This document shows positions 32,604 to 51,055 of a stretch of 64,000 bases of DNA, piece by piece. How positions within the stretch are numbered: the first letter of the stretch is position 1; each line of letters begins with the position of its first letter. Source of the stretch: Haliclona indistincta (Eukaryota > Porifera > Demospongiae > Haplosclerida > Chalinidae); the NCBI GenBank assembly GCA_964017065.1, contig OZ024790.1, positions 5,938,737 through 6,002,736 on the forward strand, read 5' to 3'. Below the pieces are notes generated by a model that did no database searches, was not told the origin of the DNA, and saw only the letters and a program-made list of their open reading frames with translations. Position numbers and translations under genes: made by a program.

Positions 32604-33990
32604 ATGGACAATATAATACCTTAGGTGGACTGGAAACGCAATTAGTTTACGGAGAATTATACGGAAGTCGCGCTGACATCCTCGTAACGGCTAATGACGA
32701 GCGGAAGAAGACGCCGCTTACTGCATGTACTAAAGCAGCGACGCCTCTCTTCTACGTTTTATCAGACGAATGAAAAGTATTCTATGGAGACCTAACATGT
32801 TATATCTGTGTGTAAACAGGCAGTTTACTACCCAAGTGTATATTTGCACCCGCAGAGCAAGTAAAATGCACTCGAGCAACGCGATATGCTAAACTTGTGC
32901 AGGCTAATCTCTGAAAGGGTAAACTCCTTTGCTTTAGATTTCCATTACTGATTTGCTTCATTGATACGTCCATTGGGTCTAACAAGAATTAAAATCAGTA
33001 GTTGTTCAAATCAATAGTTACAGACTCATTCCAACATGAAATATTTCATTTTAGTGCCTGAACTTGTGCAGGGTAATCTCTGAAACAGTAAACTCCTTAG
33101 CCTTAGATTTCCATTACTGATTTGCTTCATTGATACGTCCATTGGGTCTAACAAGAATTAAAATCAGTAGTTGTTCGAATCAATAGTTACAGTACTCATT
33201 CCAACATGAAATATTTCATTTTAGTGCCTGAACTTGTGCAGGGTAATCTCAGTAGCCACTTAGTTATGCACTAAACAATTTTTATCATGCTCATTGCAAC
33301 TGGTGTGGCTACTGGGTCCACTAATAGTCATCATAAAATCTTAATTAAAAATCCACACAACAGTAACTTTCTGTTAGCTACTATTACTAGCCACACATAG
33401 TGAATGGACCAGCATCTCTCACTCTGTGTAATTTATACAAGTCAGTGTGCATATAGGACTCAACTATTACACATAAACATTTAAAATACAGCATAGAGCT
33501 TGTTCTTTGGCTGGTGTCTGACTCCCACTGGCTGACTAGGATTCGTTTTACACTCTTAGACGACATCAACTCAACTTCTGATACTGTCCGCACACTAACA
33601 CATGCCTTGTTACTGTCAACTTAAAGTTTGAGAGTCACCACTACTGCATAACTCGTGTAGCTAGACGTCAGTGGCGGTACCGGCTATCTGTTGAAGCGGT
33701 AAGTCGACTCTTGCAGCTGCCACCGTCAGTTCCTGCTCGCCCAGTAGTTCTCATAATGATAGTAGATTATAGGCCTAGCCAGATTTTCACATAAAGCGTC
33801 TTCTTTCTCAAGAGAATGGCTATTTCTGACGGCATTCACAGTGATTCAGCTGTATCCAGCAGGCGCCATTTTACGGGTTTCCGTACATTTCTCCGTTATA
33901 CCCGTTAGTAGGCCGTTACGAGGATAGGTTTTCAAATTTCTCCGTAAACTAATTGCGTTTCCAGTCCACCTAAGGTATTATATTGTCCAT
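32604..33990. mobile_element. MULE-like non-autonomous DNA transposon with 9-bp target duplication
   Basis: Terminal inverted repeats of about 53 bp are identical: 32604-32656 starts ATGGACAATATAATACCTTA, and 33938-33990 is its reverse complement. Weaker similarity extends further in (CTCGTAACGGC). The 9-bp direct repeat GGTCGAGCC flanks both sides (32595-32603 and 33991-33999). Long inverted ends with 9-bp target duplications are the hallmark of Mutator-like elements. No transposase is visible in the 1387 bp. The interior carries a 170-bp tandem duplication. Confidence 0.85.
32892..33250. repeat. 170-bp direct tandem repeat inside the MULE-like element
   Basis: The unit starts AACTTGTGCAGGGTAATCTC and ends CATTTTAGTGCCTG. 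It occurs at 32892-33060 and 33061-33230, with a third partial copy from 33231. Both full units share long exact stretches, for example TTGCTTCATTGATACGTCCA. Subterminal tandem repeats are common in non-autonomous DNA elements and can serve as transposase-binding arrays, but that role is inference. Confidence 0.85.
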
Positions 33991-34130
33991 GGTCGAGCCG
34001 TGTGCTTAGTGATGAAGGGCGCGTTTTAATACGGAAACCCATGCAGAGCGGACATTTCACATTTTGGCTTCCTGTTTCCACTTTCCATTTTGTAAATAGC
34101 AAGGCAAAACTGTAGAGCACACGTTGAAAG

Positions 34131-34845
34131 ATGCATATTTAGCTTGAACCAGTAACCAGAGAGCGGTTGTAGCTCATTCCAGGCTTACAGCGCGATGCTT
34201 GAGCACGCGGCAGGGATTTGTTTCGCGAGCCTGAGCGAGCACACCCTTCATCGCAATGACATGCAGGGTCAGTGCAATGACATGCAGGGTACATGCACAG
34301 TGCAATGACATTCGTGTACTCTGAAAAACATGCAGGATCATATTTGCGACTGAGATGCACACGTTAACTCTGAAGAATTATTTATTAAAGCCGGAGCATG
34401 CAGTGCCGAACACTGCATAAGTTATGATAAGTAGCAGGATCACTACAATCGTACATGGGGTAATATTATCTATGCTACAACTCTGCTGTGTGTCCCAGGA
34501 TATACAGTGCATAACTGCATGCAGGCTTCACACTAACAATGGTATTAAAGTGTGCCATGTATGCCGCCCGGGCCATTACTGCATCTGTTTGTTACACATA
34601 ATTCCAATTTTTGCAAATTTCTTGTTGCTTTATTTTTAGTTCTTTATTTGCAGGTAACATGAGAAATCTACAAACTTAAACTTCGTTGTTCTACATGTAC
34701 TGATAAAATTAATGCTCACATAGAGAGTGCTCGCTCAGGCTCACGAAGCACATGAGGACCAGGTGCTCGTCGCACTGGAAGCCTGGAATGAGCAACCGGC
34801 TCACCCCGGTCTCTTGTTACTGGTTCAAGCGAAATATGCATCTGT
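34131..34845. repeat. Inverted-repeat element with ATGCATATTT ends
   Basis: The left end ATGCATATTTAGCTTGAACC (34131) and the right end, read as complement, ATGCATATTTCGCTTGAACC (34845) are inverted copies. Similarity continues about 110 bp inward through CATTCCAGGCTT and GAGCCTGAGCGAGCAC. A short direct repeat, GTGCAATGACATGCAGGGT type, occurs at 34253-34310. No coding domain is visible. It ends 120 bp before the ATG4 start codon. Confidence 0.65.
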
Positions 34846-34964
34846 ACCGACTGTCCGACTAGACTACCGGACCAAGCAAAGCGGAAGAGGAGTGGTATAG
34901 GGACGAGACTATTGCATGACCACGCCTAGCTACTACATCGGCACGCCCTTTGGTGAGCGACGTG

Positions 34965-35506
34965 ATGGCGGCCACGGCAAGTGACGACTCTGCAGTGGAC
35001 GAACAGCGAGAAGATGGCTCAAGAGCGGTACAATACAATAGAGCACGCAGTCACCCGTCAGCAGCTCCATATAAAGATCGTCTATATACCTCCTTGTATC
35101 GCCTGAGATACGGTAAGTTAGTAGCTTAGTCAGCACTGACCTCTATAGCTGTGTCGGGTCATGTCTTACTGTGTAGGATGGAGCTTCACTAGCAGTGTAC
35201 AGATGGATCAATCACCTGTATGGATACTAGGAGTATGCTATTACTCGCCTAAAGGTGCCTACCTAACTAGCTGTGCTGTTTCATGATCATTATTGTTGTG
35301 TGTAGATGTACAGGATAGTGAGGGAGCTCCAGATCACGTGCTAGCCTTCATGGATCACGTATACTCTCTACCATGGATCACATATCGATCAGGATTCCCA
35401 GCTATACAAGGGACATCATATACCACAGACTGTGGGTGGGGCTGCATGCTCAGGTCGGGACAGATGATGTTGGCCACTGCTCTACACTGCCATCTACTGG
35501 GACGAG

Positions 35507-35540
<34 letters not shown>

Positions 35541-38360
35541 ACGCGCGCCCTGGTGGTTTTTCAGTTAGGGTCTTGAGCTTACAACCCAAGGATCATCGGT
35601 TCGAATCCCATTAAGGGAAAAGGCTTCAAAGTACCCCAGCCCACCAACCAACCCATCTGTAAAACAGCTACCTGGTCTTGTACTGGGGAAGCAAAGTCAC
35701 TGGCTGTAGTCATGTACAATAGGAGGTCCCATGGAGGTCCATCATGCGCCCCTAGTACCTGCCTTGTGCATAGGAATCCTGGCACGTATGTTACTGCTGG
35801 GTCCGCATCACCACCCGCACATTCATGGCGAACCTCCTCTTGAGGAGGGCAGCGGGTAAACTTTGCTTTTGTGTGTATGTATGTGTGCTTGCATGCGGGC
35901 GTGTGTGTCTGTCTGTCTGTGTGTCTATCTGTGCATGCATGTGTTGGTATGTTGATGTTTCAAGTGCAGCGTGCTTGCCTGACTGCTATCAAAATGCCCA
36001 CCTTTCTGTAAAACAGGTACCTCGGCTATCATGTCTCATCATCCACTAATAAAAGAGTTAATTAAGCCGTTTACTTGCCTAACTTCTGGCGATACTGTAT
36101 ATCGGGTAGTTTTGGTGGGAGGAAAGTTTGACAAATTGACAACCATTCGCCAAAATAAAATTTGTCAAATCTGCTTTTTCTATTACAGTAGTACATGGTC
36201 CAGGTGCTGGAAGCCAAATTAAATGCCAAAACACAGTCATTCTCCAAAATGTTAACCTTCCAAAATTACTTGCTATAGGGTATTTAATGTCTTTAGTCCC
36301 ACCCTTTGCATTCAATTTCACGTTTACAACTAGTTTCCCCGTAAGGAGTACTCTTTGACAATAGTTACTAACTGGTATAACTCTTCAGATTTTGTGTGTT
36401 TTACTTGACTTTCAAATGCTCATGATAGAGTGCTGTATATTATAGGTTGACTTCTATGAGAAAAGTAGTATCATGAGTATGGTAGTATCAAAAGTAGTAT
36501 TGTCCCAGACGCTATATATAATATTATTATCAACGCCCTTGATATTATCTCTCTCTCCAGATTGGAGATTATCTTCATCTGATGTTCATGGTCATACTGT
36601 ACATAGACAGGTCAGTACTAGTAGCTAGCTTAATGATAGACAGGTCAGTACTAGTAGCTAGCTTAATGATAGACAGGTCAGTACTAGTAGCTAGCTTAAT
36701 GATAGACAGGTCAGTACTAGTAGCTAGCTTAATGATAGACAGGTCAGTACTAGTAGCTAGCTTAATGATAGACAGGTCAGTACTAGTAGCTAGCTTAATG
36801 ATAGACAGGTCAGTACTAGTAGCTAGCTTAATGATAGACAGGTCAGTACTAGTAGCTAGCTTAATGATAGACAGGTCAGTACTAGTAGCTAGCTTAATGA
36901 TAGACAGGTTAGTACTAGTAGCTAGCTTAATGATAGACAGGTTAGTATTAGCTAGCCATTACCAAGGGCTTATTAAGCCGCAAGCGTGCATGCAACTCCT
37001 CTCCATAAGACGAATTGTTAGTAAAAATAGACATCCGGTTGCTCATGAGACGTGTACGACAATCATGGACTTTTCCAAGAATCAATGGATAGAACGGCAA
37101 GCAACTGTGTTGTGTGAGTGCGAATGACAGAAATCGAAGCTAGCGTGCTCTATTCAAACTTCGCTAGAACTCCATTGGCATGATGACCATCTGGGGCACT
37201 ACCTACTGTTTGCAACCGCTCGACGTCTTCTTTGTTGACCTAGACACTGCGAGCGATGTCTACGAAGCTGTTGATAGTAGCAGTACAACGACAGTGCTGC
37301 TGTTCATCTTTGAGCACGAATATTAGCTCTGCACTTAACACCATTTCAGTGCACATGATCAACCGGAAACATTATGAAAGCTAAGAATAGTAGCAGTTTA
37401 CAATTTGCCTTTTGTACTAGTTGCATGCGCTCGATATCCTAGACATCACCACTTATGATGATTAATGTTAGCAGCAAATAACCAATGTGTGATACACTAT
37501 CATTATTTTTTAGATATTATCATGGTTTGGTGACTCGCCTCAACAGCTGTATCCATTCTCACTCCATCGAATGATGGAAGCTGCAGTAGCTCATGGACAC
37601 CATCCTGGTGACTGGTTTGGTCCGTCACAGGTCGCTGTCTTGCTCAGGTAAATTATGCTATTGAGATGTGTTCTTCATTATCGTGATCGCTAGTATGGTA
37701 CCAATACAGTGTTTTAGTATTACAGTAGACTCTCACTAATCTGAACACCTTGGTACAGAACCAACAAGAAAACAATTTGAATTAGTGAATTTCTTCGGAC
37801 TAGTAGAAAATGAACAATTCTAATGATATTTACAACTGAGGGTGAGGTTCAGATTAGCGAGGGTCTACTGTATGTTGAAGTTGCTCTAATGCTGTGTTGA
37901 ATAATGATATGCATGTGTTGTTTTAATGTACATGTTGTTCTACAGTTTAGTTACTAACTGACTTTATTATTATCATAAACAGAGTGTTAGTATTAGCATA
38001 GTATTAGTAAGCTGTTATTTTGTGATTTAAAAACAGTATCAAATGCAAAATTCAATGAAACACGTGATTATGGTGTTCCAATTTTTTTGTTAGGGAGTGT
38101 GTTCGGAGAGCGCTCAGGGAACACATTAATATCAACAACCTCAATGTATATGTAGCACATGATTGTACAGGTGAGCTGTCATCAAGACCTGTGTGTTGTT
38201 AGTCATGTGGGCGTGTTCGTGTAGTGTACGTTGGTGATGTCCTGGATATATTTACCAATGATCCTGATCAGAGCTTGCTGGTACTAGTACCAGTTAGACT
38301 AGGAGGAGAATCACTAAATAGTATATATGTACCATGTGTGAAGGTATGATAACACGCACG

Positions 38361-38407
<47 letters not shown>

Positions 38408-39161
38408 ACACACACAATCACACACACACACTCACACACACACACACACACACAATCACACACACACACTCACACACACACACACGCACGCACGCACACA
38501 CACACACACACACTCACACACACACACACACACTAACTGAAAGATGTTATTCGTAGGCTTTGTTATCCCTTGACAACAATGTTGGTATTATTGGAGGGAG
38601 ACCCAAGCACTCTGTCTTCTTTGTGGGTTATCAAGGTAATCAGCAAATAGCTAGTGAGATACTCATCTCTTTGTTTCCTCAACAGATAATACCTTGTTGC
38701 ATCTTGATCCTCACTATTCTCAAGGAGCTGTCAACATGTCATTACCCGGCTTCGATATCTCGGTGAGTAGTGTCTTATCACAGACTGCATTACCTGATGC
38801 GTGTGTGTGCTACAGACGTATCACTGTCGCTCACCTAAGAAACTATCTGTTAGTAAAATGGATCCATCATGCACTCTTGCGTTCTACTGTCACACACAAG
38901 AAGACTTCCTTGCCTTCGTTAAAGAAGCAGAAAAGGTACCTCTTACATGTAGCTTGTGCTGCTGATGTAATCTGATATTAATATCTCTAGGTCATATCTC
39001 CTCCAATGCAAAAAGGTCAATACCCGTTCTTCTCTTTTTGTGAGAAGAGGTACGAGGAGATGATTCGCCCAGAGGTGACGTCAACCGAGGAGCCGATACT
39101 AGATGCAGCTGATGATAGCGATGGGTTTATAGTACTGGACTGCACCCAACAACCTCCATAA
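34965..39161 (+). CDS. ATG4: ATG4 cysteine protease (autophagy)
   Basis: Eleven exons in consistent phase: 34965-35112, 35177-35254, 35306-35506, 36561-36610, 37514-37647, 38094-38170, 38225-38343, 38557-38635, 38686-38762, 38816-38935 and 38991-39161, about 418 codons. The protein has SPVWILG and then TTDCGWGCMLRSGQMMLA with the catalytic Cys, followed by GPSQVAVLLR. The catalytic Asp-His pair lies in LLHLDPHYSQ. The C-terminus DGFIVLDCTQ resembles an LC3-interacting motif as in ATG4B, which is an inference. Family role: it processes and delipidates ATG8/LC3 in the cytosol. Introns contain a tRNA-derived SINE, a donor-site minisatellite, a Tigger-like MITE and a (CA)n tract. The stop codon is 88 bp from that of convergent NDUFB7. 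Confidence 0.95.
35548..35850 (+). mobile_element. tRNA-derived SINE in ATG4 intron 3
   Basis: The 5' part resembles a tRNA: a D-arm-like TTTTTCAGTTAGGGTC, an anticodon-arm-like TTGAGCTTACAACCCAA and a B-box GGTTCGAATCCC (about 35599-35610). The loop CTTACAA would place anticodon TAC (valine). Stems are imperfect, the acceptor stem does not pair well, and a 220-bp non-tRNA tail follows, so this is a SINE rather than a functional tRNA gene. The insertion follows a (GT)n run. Confidence 0.55.
36600..36955 (+). repeat. 33-bp minisatellite made of the ATG4 exon-4 splice donor
   Basis: About eleven near-identical 33-bp units (GATAGACAGGTCAGTACTAG plus TAGCTAGCTTAAT) start at the exon-4/intron-4 junction, whose own sequence is CATAGACAG|GTCAGTACTAG. 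Each unit therefore repeats a usable GACAG|GTCAGT donor. The 33-bp length keeps an 11-residue frame open, but the ATG4 frame meets TAG within the first unit, so intron retention would terminate. Confidence 0.95.
37723..37870. repeat. Tigger/pogo-like MITE in ATG4 intron 5
   Basis: Ends CAGTAGACTCTCACTAATCT and AGATTAGCGAGGGTCTACTG are inverted with TA on both sides. Length is 148 bp. CAGTAGACCCTC-type ends and a TA target match pogo/Tigger-derived MITEs. Confidence 0.8.
38350..38533 (+). repeat. (CA)n microsatellite in ATG4 intron 7
   Basis: An interrupted (CA)n/(CACT)n tract of about 180 bp lies between the exon-7 donor (38344) and the exon-8 acceptor (38556). The histidine/threonine frame across it is not coding. 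Confidence 0.95.
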
Positions 39162-39249
39162 CTACACTATAATACAATGATAGCAATCTCAGAGACACAG
39201 TTTATAATATATATTATTATTATTGTTGTTGTTGCAGTGTGTGTGTTTG

Positions 39250-39604
39250 TCATTCTTCTCCAGTTGCAGCTAGGTGACGCTTCTCACGAACACGTTCTAG
39301 ATAACTGCAGGACAGCGTGTAACCATTACTAGCCGCGTTATGACTAGTGTTACTCACTCGAGGTACTGGCAGTGCTCCCATGCGTGCTTCTCTCTCTTGC
39401 AGTGCCATGGTAGGTAGTAGTTTTCTTTGCGACAATTCATTAGAGGTATGAACAAATGAGCGCAGTAATCTCTGAGATGGAGCGGCACTCTAGCCTTCAT
39501 TAGCTCCTCCTGTGTCACCTTCATCTCTGTATCGACAAATGATCAATATCTAGCAATGCACAGCGCCAGCAGGAGCGCGGTTTACCTCTCTTATTGGTCG
39601 CCAT
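39250..39604 (-). CDS. NDUFB7: NADH dehydrogenase 1 beta subcomplex subunit 7 (complex I)
   Basis: Three minus-strand exons (39604-39586, 39526-39358, 39304-39250) encode about 80 residues. The protein has REMKVTQEELMKARVPLHLR followed by two CX9C motifs, CAHLFIPLMNC and CKREKHAWEHC. The twin CX9C fold, oxidised in the intermembrane space, and this flanking sequence identify NDUFB7, an accessory subunit of respiratory complex I. It is shorter than the human protein (137 residues): the N-terminal extension and the basic C-terminal tail are reduced. The start (MATNKR) is the only in-frame ATG found before the conserved REM. The stop is 88 bp from the convergent ATG4 stop, and the start is 58 bp downstream of the CCDC130 stop. 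Confidence 0.88.
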
Positions 39605-39662
39605 CTTTGAGTTACAACCAGAGAACCACGCCCCTACACCAGCCCCGCCCAGTGATTAATGG

Positions 39663-41151
39663 TTATTTTCTTGTTACACCTAGCTTTGTTCTTAGACTAG
39701 ACACACTAGAGCAGCCTGGGCTACCCTTCAGACGACCAGACTTCAACTGTATATTAACACTCAGTTTAGCCGCTGCAGGAGACAGCTTGCTAGTAGCTGC
39801 AGCAGAAGTAGCTAGAGCTGGCTGGGTTCGTATCTTGCGCCTTCTCTCTCTACTGTTCAATGGTGTGGCACCGCCATAATGGATCTTCTTGGCAGCTGTA
39901 GTATCATCATCACTCTCTGGTACCAATGGGATACTGATGCATGCTCGTTGCTGTACAACTTTATCTTTTTCATCCTTTTCATGCTGTTCCTTCTTCTCCT
40001 CCTATACACAGCACACATGAGAGATGTGCATAACGAACGTCATCAATCACTCACTCTAAGACGCTTTCTGAGCATTTGGTTGATACTAAAGTCATCCTTT
40101 GTTCGTTGCTGCATCGCCTAGAATAATATAAAGTCATAATAAATACAGAAGACTGCACAATAGCATGAAATAATACTAAGTAGTGTAAGAAATAGCAGAT
40201 TACACAGCGCCGATGCATCATAAGCTGTTACAGGTAGAGAATTTGCACTGTAGAAAGGACAGGGCTGGTACCTCTAGAACTGCTGCCGGCATACTTGATT
40301 GAGTCGAGCTGTGCGTAAGTCTTTCCAATAATTATTATTATTACTCATGAGCACACAACACACTCATGTATCACAATATTGTTGCTTCTTGTGATTATAC
40401 TAACCTGTAGTTGCTGGACTTGTGGCGCATCTGTTGTCACTTTTTTATCATCCTCTACGGTGTGCTCTAATTGGAACATTGGATCGGTGGCTCGTTTCTG
40501 TGTCTCCGAGTGACTAGCGACTGACCGTGTCTCTCCCTCAGTATGATCCCAGCGCTCATCCTTACGAGACGCTCCAGTAGCACACACATAGTCACTGTTC
40601 TAATGAAGCACACACACATACACACTCTCTCTCTCAGTTAGTACGTACCTTGGGGTCGGTATGTATTTCAAAGAAGTTATCACAGAGATGGCATTTCATA
40701 CGGAACTTGAAGATGGGTGTAGTATAGTATGAACCAATACGTGACTTCTCAGCATTGTAACGCACACCCATACCAACATGAGAGCCACACCCATTGCACC
40801 AGATATTGTATGGTAGTTCAAACCTATAATAATGACATCATCATAATAATAATTACGATAATAATTATAATAGCTAATAGCCTAGGACTCACCTTACTAC
40901 TATAATACCTTGCTTGATCTTCCTGGCTCGTTCTCTCAGTGGGTGAGAGCCACGATATGTGTTCAATGAACCCTAGCACAGAACACATGGAGCACTATAA
41001 CCATGCAGCTGTACTGACCCGCCATTACCTTATCAGGATTCCAGTCAGGTGGATAGTACTTGTTAGTGGCTTTTCTTTCAGCCTGAGAGACAATGATATA
41101 TTATAAAGCAGAGTACAGCAGTATGAGCGAGAGTATGAGGCAGCTCACCAT
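39663..41151 (-). CDS. CCDC130: CCDC130/YJU2B, CWC16-family splicing-associated protein
   Basis: The first exon is just the ATG (41151-41149), followed at once by a GTGAG donor; exon 2 (41082-41029) continues AERKATNKYYPPDWNPDK. Later exons encode SLNTYRGSHPLRERARKIKQ, then FELPYNIWCNGCGSHVGMGV and RMKCHLCDNFFEIHTDPK. These are the CxxC pairs of the CWC16 zinc-binding domain. A tail with FSINQMLRKRLR and a basic region RERRRKIR ends at 39663. The length is about 320 residues. The Yju2/CCDC94/CCDC130 family joins or accompanies the spliceosome at catalytic activation; ERKxxNKYYPPD with YNAEKSRIGSYYTTPI fits CCDC130. It is divergent from AGL, with 99 bp between start codons. Internal boundaries near 40100-40330 are less certain. 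Confidence 0.88.
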
Positions 41152-41250
41152 CTTTTTCTTGATATTGTAGGCGTTGTCTTGACTGGGTGTGGTCTAGGCG
41201 TGGCTAGCTAGCTCGAGGAACTGGCAAGGGCTGCTGCTACTGCTAACGCA
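41152..41250. promoter_or_regulatory. Bidirectional promoter between CCDC130 and AGL
   Basis: Only 99 bp separate the divergent start codons (41151 minus, 41251 plus). The stretch must hold both 5' leaders and the core promoter(s). It contains GGTGTGGTCTAGGCGTGGC (near 41187) and no TATA box. Confidence 0.6.
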
Positions 41251-49025
<7,775 letters not shown>

Positions 49026-49148
49026 TATTATCATCAACTGAACTATTTTAGTCAATATTATCATGCAATGTAGTTAGACCAGTGATATATTATTAGTGAC
49101 CGCCATAGCCCCCAATTATTATTAATTCAATATGTTTTTCATCCCTTG

Positions 49149-49759
49149 TTAGTTGAATAAAGCAGTCCTCTGCATCACCGCAATGAATTCGTCACGTGAT
49201 ACCAGTCCGTCTCCATCACGATCAGCCTCCTCTATCATCCCCTTCATATCATCCTCTGAAAGCCTACAGCATGACACAAGTCTAGCTAATAGTGGACCAG
49301 CACCACTCACCTCAGCCCAACTCTCCTGCTGACGATTTTTAAATCTTTGAGTGATAGTTGATCATCTCCTGATTCTGCATCTAGTATAGTGAATGCCTGC
49401 AGTGTGTGTTGATAATGGTAGAGACGACATGTTGAATTATTCTCACCTCCAGCATTTCCTCGTGGTTATCATAATCTGTTCCTTGTAGCATAGTCACTAG
49501 TTGAGTGAACTCAGTGAAGCCTAACCCACCATCATCCCCTGCTGGCTGGTGTAGGTTGTTCATCAGCTTGTGTAGCTTCTCTCTGGAGCAATGGAACCCC
49601 AGCACTCGGAGGCACTACAGCAACACAGCACTAATACCAACATGGAGCACGCACCTTGCAGATGTCTCTAGTGCCTCGTATGCGACCAGTAGATGATGGA
49701 TCGTACACGTCAAACACTGTCCTGAGGTCCCTTAGCTCCTGACCGCTCAGCCCCGCCAT
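49149..49759 (-). CDS. Calmodulin/centrin-like four-EF-hand protein
   Basis: Four minus-strand exons (49759-49655, 49614-49447, 49396-49311, 49263-49149) encode 157 residues, the size of calmodulin or centrin relatives. The layout is four EF-hands: MAGLSGQELRDLRTVFDVYD opens hand 1 (loop DVYDPSSTGRIR, degenerate), hand 2 is degenerate, hand 3 has LDAESGDDQLSLKDL, and hand 4 is canonical (DRDGDGLVSRDEF). Only the last loop has all expected calcium ligands, with partial ones in loops 1 and 3. Its partner is unknown; EFCAB-type or centrin-like proteins are alternatives. The start lies 65 bp from divergent PRR5. An AATAAA on the plus strand at 49156-49161 falls inside its last coding exon and may serve convergent AGL. 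Confidence 0.8.
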
Positions 49760-49824
49760 TGTTTACCACCCACGCATCCTGCTTGCCACACCCTAGAATA
49801 CCCTAGAATACCATACTGGCGGTT
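49760..49824. promoter_or_regulatory. Bidirectional promoter between the EF-hand gene and PRR5
   Basis: Only 65 bp separate the divergent ATGs (49759 minus, 49825 plus). The sequence contains a short direct repeat CCCTAGAATACCCTAGAATACC and CTGGCGGTTATG at the PRR5 start. No TATA box is seen. Confidence 0.55.
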
Positions 49825-50974
49825 ATGTCGTCTAGCAAGGAGACGCTGTTACGAGCCCTGACTAACTTGACGGCACAGGATGCGAGGCAGGTACAGTGGC
49901 AGGCTGAACTAAAGAATGACGAATGGATAGTGTGAGTAATAGTTATCTATAATCGATCAGTGACTGACTCGTTCCGTCGCAGAGTGCAGTCCGCTATGAC
50001 CAGGCTGTTCCAAATGAGACGATACCCTGAGCTAGCTAATGATCTACCCATGCTGAACGATAAACTGAACAAATTATCAAAATCAGAAATTGGTCAATTT
50101 GTTGGAGAGTTTTATCAGGTACAGTACGAGCTAGTGTAGTGACAGTGAGTCACTGACCGATGAGACTCAATCATGTACCATTGCTCAGGATCAACTACTG
50201 AAGAAATGTATGATTATTTTAAGAGAGGAAATCAGAGAGGAAACTGGTCAGTGTATGTGTGTTTGTATTTAGTCACTTGCTAATCATCATCATTACACTG
50301 GCTGCATCTACTTGTTCATTGGTTACTTTACCCGCACAGGAGATGTTTTGCTGCAGAAGCTTGCCCAAATATGGACTGTGTTCTACACTTCCATACTGCC
50401 AACATTGCAAGCATTCTTCGCCACAGTTCAGGTAATAACAACATGACAGTACTGATGCTCTGTGACATACTGTTAACCGTCTGTATTGTTTCGCTGTAGT
50501 TGAAGGGTTTGTCAATACGTGCTCTATCATTGATCAGTTTCAGAGATGTGGTGTTACTAAAGACAGCTATATCAGGTGTGTACTGCTGGCTGCTCCAGCT
50601 AGTAATAATGTTGCTACTCTATACTAGATGCATTGGATGATGAAGGGTTAATAATAGGTGCTGATATCAAACAAATGCTGCTAGTGTTGCAGAGCGTGCA
50701 TCGGTCACCTCCATCACCACAATACTTTCAACTAATAGACCTAGTCACTAAAGCGGTGCAGCCGTACCTGTGCATGATACCTCACAGAGAGCAAGGTATG
50801 AGCACTGACTGAGTCTGACTGCATTACTGCTCTACTATCCATTGTGTAGGAGCTGAGTCCAATGAGCAGCAGCCATCACAAGCTACTGTCAAGAGATACC
50901 ACAGTATGGGTGCTACGAGAAGTGTATTGATTGACTCTGAACTAGCTGCAACTAACTATAGTATTCATAGATAG
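49825..50974 (+). CDS. PRR5/Protor-like mTORC2 component (HbrB domain)
   Basis: Seven exons (49825-49931, 49983-50118, 50189-50246, 50340-50430, 50500-50575, 50628-50795, 50850-50974) encode about 253 residues. The core matches the HbrB/PRR5 domain: NDEWIVVQSAMTRLFQMRR, DQLLKKCMIILREEI, YTSILPTLQAFFATVQLKG, SLISFRDVVLLKTAI, IKQMLLVLQSVHRSPPSPQY and LVTKAVQPYLCMIPH. Vertebrate PRR5 and PRR5L bind Rictor in mTOR complex 2; that role here is inferred from family. The proline-rich C-terminal part of vertebrate PRR5 is reduced to a short tail ending TRSVLIDSELAATNYSIHR. Its stop is 81 bp before the next gene's ATG on the same strand. Confidence 0.85.
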
Positions 50975-51055
50975 TTGTATATACATGTATACCATTATTC
51001 ATCATAATGAGCCGCGCCCTAGCTAGCTAGATAGCTGCACACAGCCACGCCTAAA

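Noticed and set aside
34933..35136. Minus-strand 67-residue protein
   Set aside because: It is the shadow of ATG4 exon 1 on the opposite strand.
35560..35625. Functional tRNA-Val gene
   Set aside because: The B-box and anticodon loop are good, but acceptor and D stems do not pair well and a SINE-like tail follows.
36582..37127. 181-residue open frame with 11-residue repeats
   Set aside because: It is created by the 33-bp intronic array in ATG4 and is not in the ATG4 frame.
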